Positions 21,593 to 30,983 of a DNA stretch of 64,000 nt are shown piece by piece. A program made the position numbers and the translations under genes. Within the stretch, counting starts at the first letter, position 1. Each line of letters begins with the position of its first letter. Under the pieces are notes generated by a model, which searched no databases, had not been told where the DNA came from, and was given only the letters and a program-made list of their open reading frames with translations. This DNA is from Magnolia sinica (lineage: Eukaryota; Streptophyta; Magnoliopsida; Magnoliales; Magnoliaceae), in the NCBI RefSeq assembly GCF_029962835.1, contig NC_080578.1, positions 102,651,759 to 102,715,758 of the forward strand. Direction: 5' to 3'.

Positions 21593-22630
21593 ATGGGAGA
21601 TACTAGTGAGAGTTCAAACCTGGAAGATCCGTACGGTCTCCTCAAGATCATGCGGTCCACCTCCGAGATGGGAGCTACTAGTGAGAGTTCAAACCTCGAA
21701 GATCCGTACGATCTCCTCAAGAACATACGGTCCATCCCCATTCCTAACTTACCTCCACAAGCTGAGGTGCAGCAACCCTACTACGTTCTCTCCAAAGACA
21801 TTTCCCTTAATCCCTCTAACAACACATGGATTCGGATATTTCGCCCCCAGATTTTGACACCAATGGCCCCTCTCCCCATCATTATCTATTTCCACGGTGG
21901 CGGTTTCGTCATTTTCAGCGCTGCATCTGCTCTCTTCCACGTGGCATGCGAGCACATCGCCAGTCTTGTACCTGCCATCGTCCTTTCGGTCGAGTACCGA
22001 CTAGCTCCCGAGCACCCTCTCCCCGCCGCGTACGATGATGCGATCGAGGCCGTCTGTTGGGTTAGAGACCAGGCCATCTCCGATCTCCACCGCGACACGT
22101 GGATGGTCCCCGATCTCGCCGATTTCTCGCGTTGTTTTCTCACGGGCTCAAGCGCCGGCAGCAACATCGTCTACCACGTGGCCCTGCGGGCATTGGATCT
22201 GGACCCTCCGTTCAAGATTGCTGGAGCGATCGTGAACCAGCCCTTCTTCGGTGGGGTTCAGAGGACGGAATCGGAGCTGAGGTTGGCCCAGGATCGGATC
22301 CTGCCCCTCCATTCCAACGACCTGATGTGGCGCCTGTCCTTGCCGGCTGGGGCCGACAGGGACCACGAGTTCTGCAACCCGATGACGCCCGGGTCCTACC
22401 ACGATCGGGTCGGGTCTCTGCCGCCGTGCTTGGTGAAGGGGTACGGCGGGGACCCGCTCGTGGACCGCCAGCGCGCGTTCGTCAAGATGCTGGAAGATCG
22501 TGGGGTCCGTGCGGTGGGCCAGTTCGAGGAGGAAGGGAGCCATGGCGTTGAGTTTTTTGATCCAAAGAAGGCCCAGGACCTCTTTACGGACATCAGGGAT
22601 TTCATCTTGTCAGTCAGCAGTGGGCTGTGA
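21593..22630 (+). CDS. Class I plant carboxylesterase, copy B
   Basis: Intronless, 345 residues, near-identical partner of the gene at 8747. The HGGG motif is at 101-104 and the triad is Ser187 (GSSAG), Asp287 and His317, all intact. Relative to copy A it has a longer N-terminus made by a 75-bp in-frame tandem duplication: MGDTSESSNLEDPYGLLK at residue 1 is repeated as MGATSESSNLEDPYDLLK at residue 26. Translation could also start at the second ATG (21668), giving a product close to copy A. I prefer 21593 because it is the first ATG after the GA leader; a still earlier in-frame ATG at 21401 lies inside the MITE and upstream of the TATA-like box. No signal peptide. Substitutions against copy A avoid the active site. 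Confidence 0.93.
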   Translation: MGDTSESSNLEDPYGLLKIMRSTSEMGATSESSNLEDPYDLLKNIRSIPIPNLPPQAEVQQPYYVLSKDISLNPSNNTWIRIFRPQILTPMAPLPIIIYFHGGGFVIFSAASALFHVACEHIASLVPAIVLSVEYRLAPEHPLPAAYDDAIEAVCWVRDQAISDLHRDTWMVPDLADFSRCFLTGSSAGSNIVYHVALRALDLDPPFKIAGAIVNQPFFGGVQRTESELRLAQDRILPLHSNDLMWRLSLPAGADRDHEFCNPMTPGSYHDRVGSLPPCLVKGYGGDPLVDRQRAFVKMLEDRGVRAVGQFEEEGSHGVEFFDPKKAQDLFTDIRDFILSVSSGL

Positions 22631-22800
22631 GTGTCCCTGCCTGAGGTTTGGTTGCGTAAGCGCACCCCTCCGCACGTGCCAACCTGGCGCCCTTGTGAGG
22701 CATCTGAACCGTTCATGACATGCGCTGGATGTTGCAGAGGACAGTAGGCCTACTGCCACACTCCTGTATCATAACAACAGGATAGTTCTACAAAGATAAA

Positions 22801-23275
22801 GGGGAGCGGATTAGGTGTTACCCTTTCTGTGGGGCCCACCTTGATGATGTGTTGTATATCCACGCCGTCCATCAGTTTCTGTAGCTCATTTTAGACGTGG
22901 TCCTAAAACATTACGAGCAGATCGAAATCTTAGGTGGACCACACCAGAGGAAAGAGTGGTGATTGAGTGCCTCACCATTAAAAATTCCAGAAGGCCCATC
23001 GTAGAGGTTTTCTTAATGTTTATTTGCCATCCAGCCTTTTGATAATGTCAAGCAGATATGGATGAAAGGAAAATACAAACATCAGCTTGATCCAAAACTT
23101 TTGTGACCCACACAAAGTTTTTAATAGTCATTCATCGCTGTTACTAGTGGTGTGGTCCACCTGATATTTTTACCTACTTAACATTTGGGATTGCGTCCGA
23201 AAATGAGATTTAAAAACAAATGAACGGTGTGGATATACCACAAATACATCCAGGCAGGCACAACATGGTAAGGAC
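22801..23275. mobile_element. Foldback MITE downstream of CXE B
   Basis: The duplicate of the element at 9874-10362, starting GGGGAGCGGATTAGG. Its right end is altered: the last bases of the right arm were lost where the copy B-specific segment begins. Confidence 0.75.
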
Positions 23276-23277
23276 AA

Positions 23278-23957
23278 TATGCCCTACAAGGGCATGTTTG
23301 ATTTTTGAAGTAAATGGTAATTATTAGGTAAATAAATAATAATTACTTAACAGAAAATTATCTCATCGTTTCCTGTGCCTGAACTTTTTAGCGTTGAAAT
23401 CGAGGATAGTTGCCAAAAGAATAAAGGGCCTACTGTGATGTAAGTAATGTATTAACATTGCTTGTCCTATACATCAGCCTCATTTAGGCCATGAACCCCA
23501 AAATGAGGTAGATCCAAAGATCCAATGGACCACACTACAGGAAACAGTGGAAATTGAATGCTTGCTTGCCGTATAAAAATTTACGTGGCCCTTAGAAGTT
23601 TTGTATGAAGTTGATATTTGTGTTTATCTCTTATTAATGTTTTTATGACTTAATGAACAAGTTAGATGACAAATAAACATTAATGTAGGCCTAATAAACA
23701 AAATAACTTTTAATGGCGATTGTTTCCTGTGATATGGGTCACTTGAGCATTACATTTGTCTCAATTTTGGACTTAGGCCCTAAAATCTTCTGATAAAATA
23801 AATGAACGGTATGGATATGTAATGCACATCATAGTGGGATCCACAGATGCAAGACAGCTTTTTCGAACCAATTGTTGAGATTAAAATGCATTTGAAATTT
23901 CAAACACGGGGACCTTTTTCAAGGGTATTTCCCTGTTCCCTCCAAATCAAACAGGCA
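23278..23957. mobile_element. Copy B-specific segment, probably a MITE carrying a foldback MITE
   Basis: It is bounded by GGGCATGTTTGATTTTT on the left and AAATCAAACAGGCAC on the right, which are imperfect inverted repeats. Inside (about 23425-23850) lies another foldback-family copy with GTGGACCACAC-like blocks. In copy A, about 30 different bases occupy this position, so this was an insertion with loss of target DNA, not a clean one. Confidence 0.6.
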
Positions 23958-24837
23958 CAATCAGCAATAATGTCGTCCTCCCAATGATGTTGTATTTGGA
24001 ATGACTTCGAAATCAAATCTGCACGTGAATTGAAATCCTTGCATGAATTATTCAAATTGCAATGGAATTAAAATTTTATGTTGATGCTTGTGTTGCATTC
24101 GAATCTCTCATCTATGAGAACGTGAAGTTAATTAATTAAGGGGTTGTAATTTTTTTTACTTGTCAACACATTACGCTTTAAAAGAATTTCAGGTATAATC
24201 GGTTTATATGATATCTGGTTTGGCTTTTAAGTGATAATCTGTTTACATGTAAATAAATTATGTGCTTGGCTAGCTTGTAAAGTGCTTATAATGAATAAAG
24301 TATTCAAACCATGGACTTTTCAAAATCTACAAAAATCACATAAAAAAGACTTGATATCTAGAAATTTTGAACAGTGGATGTCTCATCATTCTCTCAAGAG
24401 CATCAAGGGAAAAGATAAATATCAACTAGGCCCAAAACTTTTTTAGCCTATTAATGGTCAATCACCACTTTTCATATGGTATGGTCCACCTGATAATTGG
24501 ATTTGATTAATTTTTTAAATCATGTACTAAAATGATCCAAAAAACAAAAAAAAAAAAAAAAAAAAAGAGGATAAATGGTGTGGACACAAAATAGATACAA
24601 CAAGGTAGGCCCCACAGTATGGGCAGCACCGTCTTGAGTGAGTCCAGGACTCCAGGGTCTCACCTAATCCACTCCCTTAAAAAAGAGCTAAAAAAGACAT
24701 TTTACACACATTACACTGAATTCACACAGGCGCACACAAGATGACCATCATCGGATACATCCAAATACAAGCCGCCAAACGACACCTTATTAAAAGGCTA
24801 AGGCGTCCCATCGATGCTAGGCTGGTGCGCATGTAGT

Positions 24838-25408
24838 GCATGGCCGCGGATTAGATACGGACAAGGTCAGTAGCCAACGGCTACAAAAGTGTCGTCTCCA
24901 AGCTTCGTGAACCCCACCATGATGTCTACCATGATGCCTGTGTTGTATCCATACCGTCCAACCATTTATAGAGATCATTTTATGGCATGAGAAAAATAAT
25001 GAGATAGATTTAAAGTTCAAGTGGACCCACCACAGAAAACCGTGAGATCAGTCACACCCACCGTTGAAACATTTATAGGGCCCACCATGATGTAATTTTT
25101 AAATCCAACCTATTCATAAGTCAACATAGACATAGATGAAGTGAAAACCAAAACATAAGCTTGATCGGAAACTTCTGTGGCCCCTAACAAGATTTGAACG
25201 GTGGATGTCACTATTCCCACTGTTTTCTATGGTGGGGTCCACTTGAACTTTAGATCTATCTTCTTATTTTTCTCATGCCATAAAACAATATCTCCAAATG
25301 GATGGACGGTATGGAAACAACACATGCATCATGGTGGGGTCCACACAGCTTGGTGACCTCACTTCAGTAGCGATTTGGATACTGAACTTGTCAGTATCTA
25401 ATCCGCGC
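24838..25408. mobile_element. Long-TIR foldback element in copy B, uninterrupted
   Basis: The arms CGCGGATTAGATACGGACAAGG and TTGTCAGTATCTAATCCGCG are inverted. It gives the pre-insertion state of the element at 11277-12248. The two arms, about 100 bases each, could form a hairpin in RNA. Confidence 0.8.
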
Positions 25409-26932
25409 CCGCTTGGGACGGTGTGAACCCGAATTTCTACACCTAGGTTTACTGCACACATGTAAAGCCCTGCCCTTGGCTCATGCACACGCAATAGTGT
25501 CTCACGTGCAGGAAACATCCTCGGGAAAAAAAAAATGGACTCATCAAATGTTTGTGCCAGATAGTGTGGCCACCTAACAGAGCATAGATCTTGCACACGT
25601 GTTCATATCTGCTTGATGCATGAGTACCATCCAACTGTTGTACCTGTTGTATCCTAATTTTGAAATTTTGGGAAAGCCAATCGGAAAATGACATGTGACA
25701 TTGAACGAGAGAGGAATGAGAGAGGAAGTTGATTAAAAAGATCCTTCAGTGCCAGTTTGGAACAATGCATTAGAGTGATTTAGAAAAGATGAAATTAAAT
25801 TTAGGTAATGAGAGGACGGTCAGTGGTGTCCAAGAATTCCAGTGGATTGGAAGAGGCTGGGATGATCTGGGTAATCTGTTTGGATGGATAATGGGATTCG
25901 GCCCTCCTCCAGCTGTAAACTGTCGGAAGTATTTAGAAATGCAAGCGTTTTTCAAAAGTGGGCGTCCTTAGCATTGCTGCTTCCTACCGTGTGGTCCACT
26001 GCAGCCTTCGATCTACCTTTGATTTGGCCCAATTCTCTATACTAAATGGACCTTACGTACGGACAGTGTGGATCAAAGTTATATATCACGGTGGGCCGCT
26101 TGTGAGGCCGCCTGTGGTCCCATCCCGTATCCCATGTTGTATCAAGGGACGGAATAAGTCTGAAGGACGAATTTCATGAATCCCTTGGGAGGCCAGTGCA
26201 GTTTACGAGGTGTTATGCGCCAGAGTAACATCCAGCCATCCAAACAGGCCATTGGATATAAATTGGGATCAAATCCCACTTAATACCATCCAGTGCGTTG
26301 GGCGAAACACGCCCTCAGAGATTTTTAGCCCTTATGGCAGGTTCACGATTGACGTAAATTTACTTTACACGTTTACGCTACACATCAAAGATGGTCAATA
26401 AAACGTTATAATTGATATACAAGAAGCGTGGTCGAACTATTCAAAATATAAAATACAACCGAGGGTAGTAAAAACAAAACCTTAGCTGACAGAAATGAAA
26501 CAAGTAGCCAACAAACGTTCAGATGAGGAACAGTAGTAAAAGAGAAACGTAACAAGAGAATGATCAAGAAAATTGCATTTTGACTACTGTAATCGTTGCA
26601 ATTAATGGAACAAGAATATGTATGAATAAGCAGCAACATAAATTTATAAATAGCTGAGGAAATCAACAAAGAAAAGCATCTCATACCAATCAAACCAAAC
26701 AAACAAATCTTATCAATTTACTTTATCTCAACTTATCCTAAAAGTAGAAGTAATCAAATAGCGTTAATTCTTAGTTATAATCTTTAATTGTAATCTAAGT
26801 TAATGTTCCTATGCTGGATTTGTTCTATATCCAATATCAAGCAATTCTTTCAAGAGATGTATTATTGCAATCGCTCTTAGTAATCGAATGTGAGTTCTTC
26901 ATTTTGTTTACTTTGCACCGGTATTCTAAAAG

Positions 26933-27208
26933 TCATTTCTTATGAAAGGCACAAAGTAACCCATCTTTGGATAAGAACCCAACTCTCTGATTATCTCCTA
27001 CTCTTATAAACTTCTGCAAATGATCCAGTAACGGAGTAAGCGACCAATCTTCTCGTAATTTGGCCATATAATATCTACTTATTTTGGCGCTTAAGGTCAA
27101 AGTTGATCGGTTTGGATCGAGCAGCCGTTGTATCGATTCTGGCACGCCTGCATAATTAAAAACAAACCTAGCAGCTAACACCAACCCGTTATTAGTTGAG
27201 CCCTCCAA
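26933..27208 (-). pseudogene. Unrecognised open frame, closed in copy A
   Basis: About 90 codons without a stop on the minus strand, reading GLVLAARFVFNYAGVPESIQ, then LSAKISRYYMAKLREDWSL and PLLDHLQKFIRVG. The composition looks protein-like rather than repeat-like, but no family was recognised. No ATG starts it. The matching region of copy A (about 13735-14060) contains stops and a frame change. It may be a decayed host exon. Confidence 0.3.
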
Positions 27209-27890
27209 TGTTAGACAAATCCAGCCGGATCATTAACTTAGACTTGCCACACCAAAGGGAGTAACGAGGGACATTGAGGATGGACGCCCAATCTAGAAAT
27301 TTCTAGATGGAATGCAGGGTCCACCACAACTTGTATATGCCATCTAATCCGCTCATCAGGTTTGCCCCACCAAGACCAAGGGACCCACCTAAAGTAGAAA
27401 TACTTCAAATTTAGTTGTTCAACAACAAGTGAACATATTGGGTGTAGGCATTGGTTGTGCATTGCGTGTGAAGAGTAATGGAAATCATTTGCAAGTTCTC
27501 AAAACCATACTGTATATGCCTATTTTCCTCATTTAGATATGTACACTTTTTTTCTGCATTTAATCAAATATTGATGAATACGAGACAACCTACTCAGATG
27601 TTGATGACAAGGCTATGACAATGATGACCACGACCACCCATATGACATCAAACGACAATGAATGGTAGTCGAGGCACATGCAGCTCCTGAATTTTAGCTT
27701 GTATTTTATTTAGTAGATAGCAACGTGAAGTTGAATTGTATTTCTTTAATGCACTTATTTTATGTGAAATCATGTCTTTTTCAATCGTCACAAAAAAATT
27801 CTTCATTTCAAGGGAAAGACACCTAAATTAGCTCTTGAAAAGCTATTATAGACACAGTACAAAATAAGCCTATTCAAACCATTGTTTGAA
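27200..27890. other. Non-coding part of copy B
   Basis: Duplicate of about 14040-14690. The minus-strand frame at 27238-27462 is generated by a repeat-like stretch and shows no domain. Confidence 0.45.
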
Positions 27891-28420
27891 TTCTCCCGTA
27901 CTATTGAAATATCTCCGATATTATCATTATCTCCAGCTTGGCAATACCAATAACACCGGTAGTATTAGAAATTCCCAGCATTAACAATGTATTGCCAAGT
28001 ACTACCAACGAATAGATATCACCAATATTTTCAATTGTATAAATTCTAGTCGTCACTTGTATTGCTAATGTATTGATATCGCATATGTATCACCAATATT
28101 TTCAACTGTGTATATTCTAGGTGATACTTATATCACAAGTATATCGACGATATTTCAATAATATCGCCAACGTACATATATCGTAGAAAGCTTGTTTATT
28201 AAAATTAAAAAAAATCTATTTCAATTTTTTTTTATGAGCACATTGTTGTATACAGTTTTCAATTTGTCGTTGTTAATATTGATAATATCTCATTATTATC
28301 ATCATCGCAACATGCACAATATCAAGACCACAATATTTTATTTCCTTTACTATTGTTGATGATTTCTTTGCAAAATATCACGAGTTGTCGATATTCTGCA
28401 ATATCGATGGATGTTTGGAT
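27890..28420. repeat. Dispersed ATATCG-rich repeat (copy B)
   Basis: Duplicate of 14690-15240, with the same irregular ATATCG and TATCACCAATATT words. Confidence 0.5.
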
Positions 28421-28533
28421 GGATGATTGGATGGTTAAATGGGATGAAGAGGATCGTTAAGACTGTTTATTACCACGACACATGCTTTTAAACCCTCATT
28501 AAATGGAAACTTATTGTGTACATATTCTTTTTG

Positions 28534-28537
<4 letters not shown>

Positions 28538-28567
<30 letters not shown>
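28538..28567. repeat. (TA)n microsatellite
   Basis: About 30 bases of AT dinucleotide. The corresponding site in copy A (15337-15356) is an A-rich run instead, so the tract arose or expanded after the duplication. Confidence 0.9.
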
Positions 28568-28569
<2 letters not shown>

Positions 28570-29316
28570 TAAATATGCAAATGTGTTTATTTTATCATCT
28601 CTTGAAGTTTCATTGAAAATTCTACTGTTTTTCCCATGTTTTCTCACATTTCTAGTTATCAGCTATATTATCATAGATATCAATATTGTTTCCATATCCC
28701 CGACCACCGAAACTTGTAGTCGATACCAATACTTCAAACACTGATTCAAGCATATCTTTTTTGAATAGAATATATAGCAACTCCAGCATTCTTAGATGCT
28801 CTTAGGCCATGTTTGAATACTTGTATTCAAGGAAAAAGAGCAGAAAAGAAAAGATATACTCTCTGGCTCGTTCATTTAACTGGAGGTGTGTGGGTGTGTG
28901 TGTTTCAGGGTACCATCCCTGGTGCTCTAATCCTTACAAACCTTACCACTTTGGAATATGGACAGTGACAAATCCCGTTATTGACAATTTCTTGGCCTGA
29001 AAATTTCTTCGAAGATTTTCATATTTTGAGGTTTTCTCAGGATATTATCAGAAAATCTCACTGAAAATAAAATATTTAAAAACGTAAATTGTTCAATAAA
29101 TTTAATATATATAGCCCAAGAGTCAGTTTGATCCACTGGTTAAGAGGTCCACAGTTTGCAAAACAAATGTACAGCTCCAAAAAACCTGGCTGAAGTTTTG
29201 TAAACCAGCCCACCTGTTTCCAACATTGGGCCCATATGCTGTGAACAAAGCCCTAGCTTATGGAGTTCACTGCTTTTCCTACGCCAGAGAAGGGCTTATA
29301 CTGCTCGCCTTTGTTT

Positions 29317-29459
29317 TGTTTTTTATTTTAACACATGCGCACCCGACACACACTCACGCGCGCCATAGTGGGATTTCACCACCTATGGGTTTCGAACCCA
29401 AGACCTCGTGTTGAAACTCCTCAGAGTCTACCTACCACTGAGGCAAGGACTGGAACCCA
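29317..29459 (-). mobile_element. tRNA-derived SINE (copy B)
   Basis: Same insertion as 16097-16233, with A-box-like CCTCAGTGGTAG and B box GGTTCGAAACC on the minus strand. The target duplication is at 29300-29316 and 29460-29476, with one mismatch. Confidence 0.88.
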
Positions 29460-29774
29460 ACTGCTCACCTTTGTTTGATATGTTCATTCAGCACCAATAC
29501 AAACTACAGCTAAGGGCCACTATAGAAGCTGAACGGTACCCGAATCCATTTACGATACCGAGTTTCCAGACACATCGCACTTCCGCTCAGGTCGAGGCTG
29601 CCACTTGGCCCTAAGATGGATCAAAAGAAGAGTTGGGAACCTCTCGCTGGTTTTTGGAATTCGACACCAGGAAGTGTTTTCACACCATCGACCGACATCA
29701 ACTCATCCCAATCTTTAAGGAAGAGATCGACGATCCCAAGTTCTACCGCGGATAATTCAGCGTACCCCATGAAG

Positions 29775-30347
29775 TAGGGGTGCACACGGGCCGGTTCGGT
29801 CCGGTTCTGGGATGAAACCGGAACCGAACCGTTCCCAACGGTTCTAGGATATTCGGAATCGGAATCGGACCGTTAGCACCCTAGAACCGAACCGGAACCG
29901 GACCATTAAAACCGGTTCGGTTCCGGATCGGTTCCAGGGTTTTGGGCTTTTTAAAATATAGCCCAATTGCATGTTTTATTTTATAATCTTGCCCATGTTC
30001 ATTCGTGTTGTGATCCATTTGATGAATGGTTTAGATACTGTACAAGGTGTGCTAAAATACATTTATGGAAACAATCAAATGGTGCATTGTAAACCATAAA
30101 TCATGAATCAAATATGGAAACAATCAAAGGGTTCCTGGTTCGGTTCCAAGTTCGGTTCCAAGTTCGGTTCCAGGTTCGGTTCAGTTCGGTTTAGTTCTAC
30201 CTACCTCCAAACCAAGAACCGAACCGATGTAATCGGTTCTTTGATTTTTGGAACCGGAACCGGTGCACTCTAGAACCGGACCAAACCGGACCATTTGGTC
30301 GGTTCTGGTCCGGTTCCACGGTTCTACCGGTTCGATGTGCACCCCTA
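29775..30347. mobile_element. hAT-type MITE (copy B)
   Basis: Ends TAGGGGTGCACACGG and GTGCACCCCTA, flanked by CCATGAAG at 29767-29774 and 30348-30355. It is slightly longer than its copy A partner through expansion of GGTTCGGTTCC-type words. Confidence 0.9.
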
Positions 30348-30355
30348 CCATGAAG

Positions 30356-30450
30356 CACGTGGGTGACCTCGCAATCTCACCCATGAAAGGGAGTTCAAAA
30401 GTCTTGCAGAATGCGTATCATGTTCCAGGATTGAAAAAGAACCTAGTGGA
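30356..30450 (+). mobile_element. Ty1/Copia relic fragment
   Basis: Same relic as at 17111-17203, but continuing past the point where copy A is cut, with the family-typical VPGLKKNLV signature. It is a broken fossil. Confidence 0.6.
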
Positions 30451-30875
30451 CCAGGATTGTTCTTGGGAAAAAATGTACATGGTTGGACCAACCAGATGGG
30501 TGGATTGCTTGCACCTATGTGCCATGCTAGCACGTGTGGCATGTACATGAGCTTTATTGCACATGCATATGCGCTTAGCAAAGCTAATACCTTAATACCC
30601 CATCTGCTCCAGCTTCATATTCGCTCTCCCGCTCCAGCTTGGCATTAGCACTTTCTAACATTTCCAAACAGTCTTCCCACCACTATACCTACATCAGCCC
30701 CAGCTTCACCTTCAAAGCTTCCTGCAGCTAAGATTTCAGCACAAAGCATGCAGGTGAGATTTCAAATATTTGAAAAAGAAAATAAAATAAGAACCAAGTT
30801 ACCTGAACATAGAGAGATTTACAACTACGATGCACGAAGACAGAGATACTCACCTTTACTAGCAAGTCGATTAGC

Positions 30876-30983
30876 CTAACTTGAAGAATCCTCAGCCTCG
30901 ATTTGCTTTCCAAACATCCTCAACGCAAGTGCATAAACTGCTTTTCTTTTGACAGATGTTCCTTCAGACACCAACTTCACTGC
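30876..30983 (-). CDS. RsmI-like gene, exon 9 and stop
   Basis: 108 bases after TTTAG, coding AVKLVSEGTSVKRKAVYALA and LRMFGKQIEAEDSSS, then TAG. The match to the C-terminus of plant RsmI homologs fixes the end of the gene. A strong GTGAGT donor lies 22 bases past the stop, so a spliced 3' UTR is possible. Confidence 0.93.
   Translation of the reverse strand, partial: AVKLVSEGTSVKRKAVYALALRMFGKQIEAEDSSS

Larger units (their letters stand above)
21151..30439 (+). repeat. Segmental duplication, copy B
   Basis: It aligns in direct orientation with 7033-17203. It lacks the solo LTR and the nested MITE of copy A and has its own extra segment at 23278-23957. Its left edge is a chimeric MITE: an end of the AAACTCTGTG subfamily (from about 21080) joins the interior of the other subfamily near 21150. 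Its right edge continues through a Copia fragment that is cut in copy A. So the ancestral left flank is that of copy A and the ancestral right flank that of copy B. Confidence 0.93.

Noticed and set aside
27238-27462. Minus-strand frame with WVPWSWWG segment (also 14072-14296)
   Set aside because: It is conserved between the copies only because the block was duplicated. The composition is repeat-like and no family fits.
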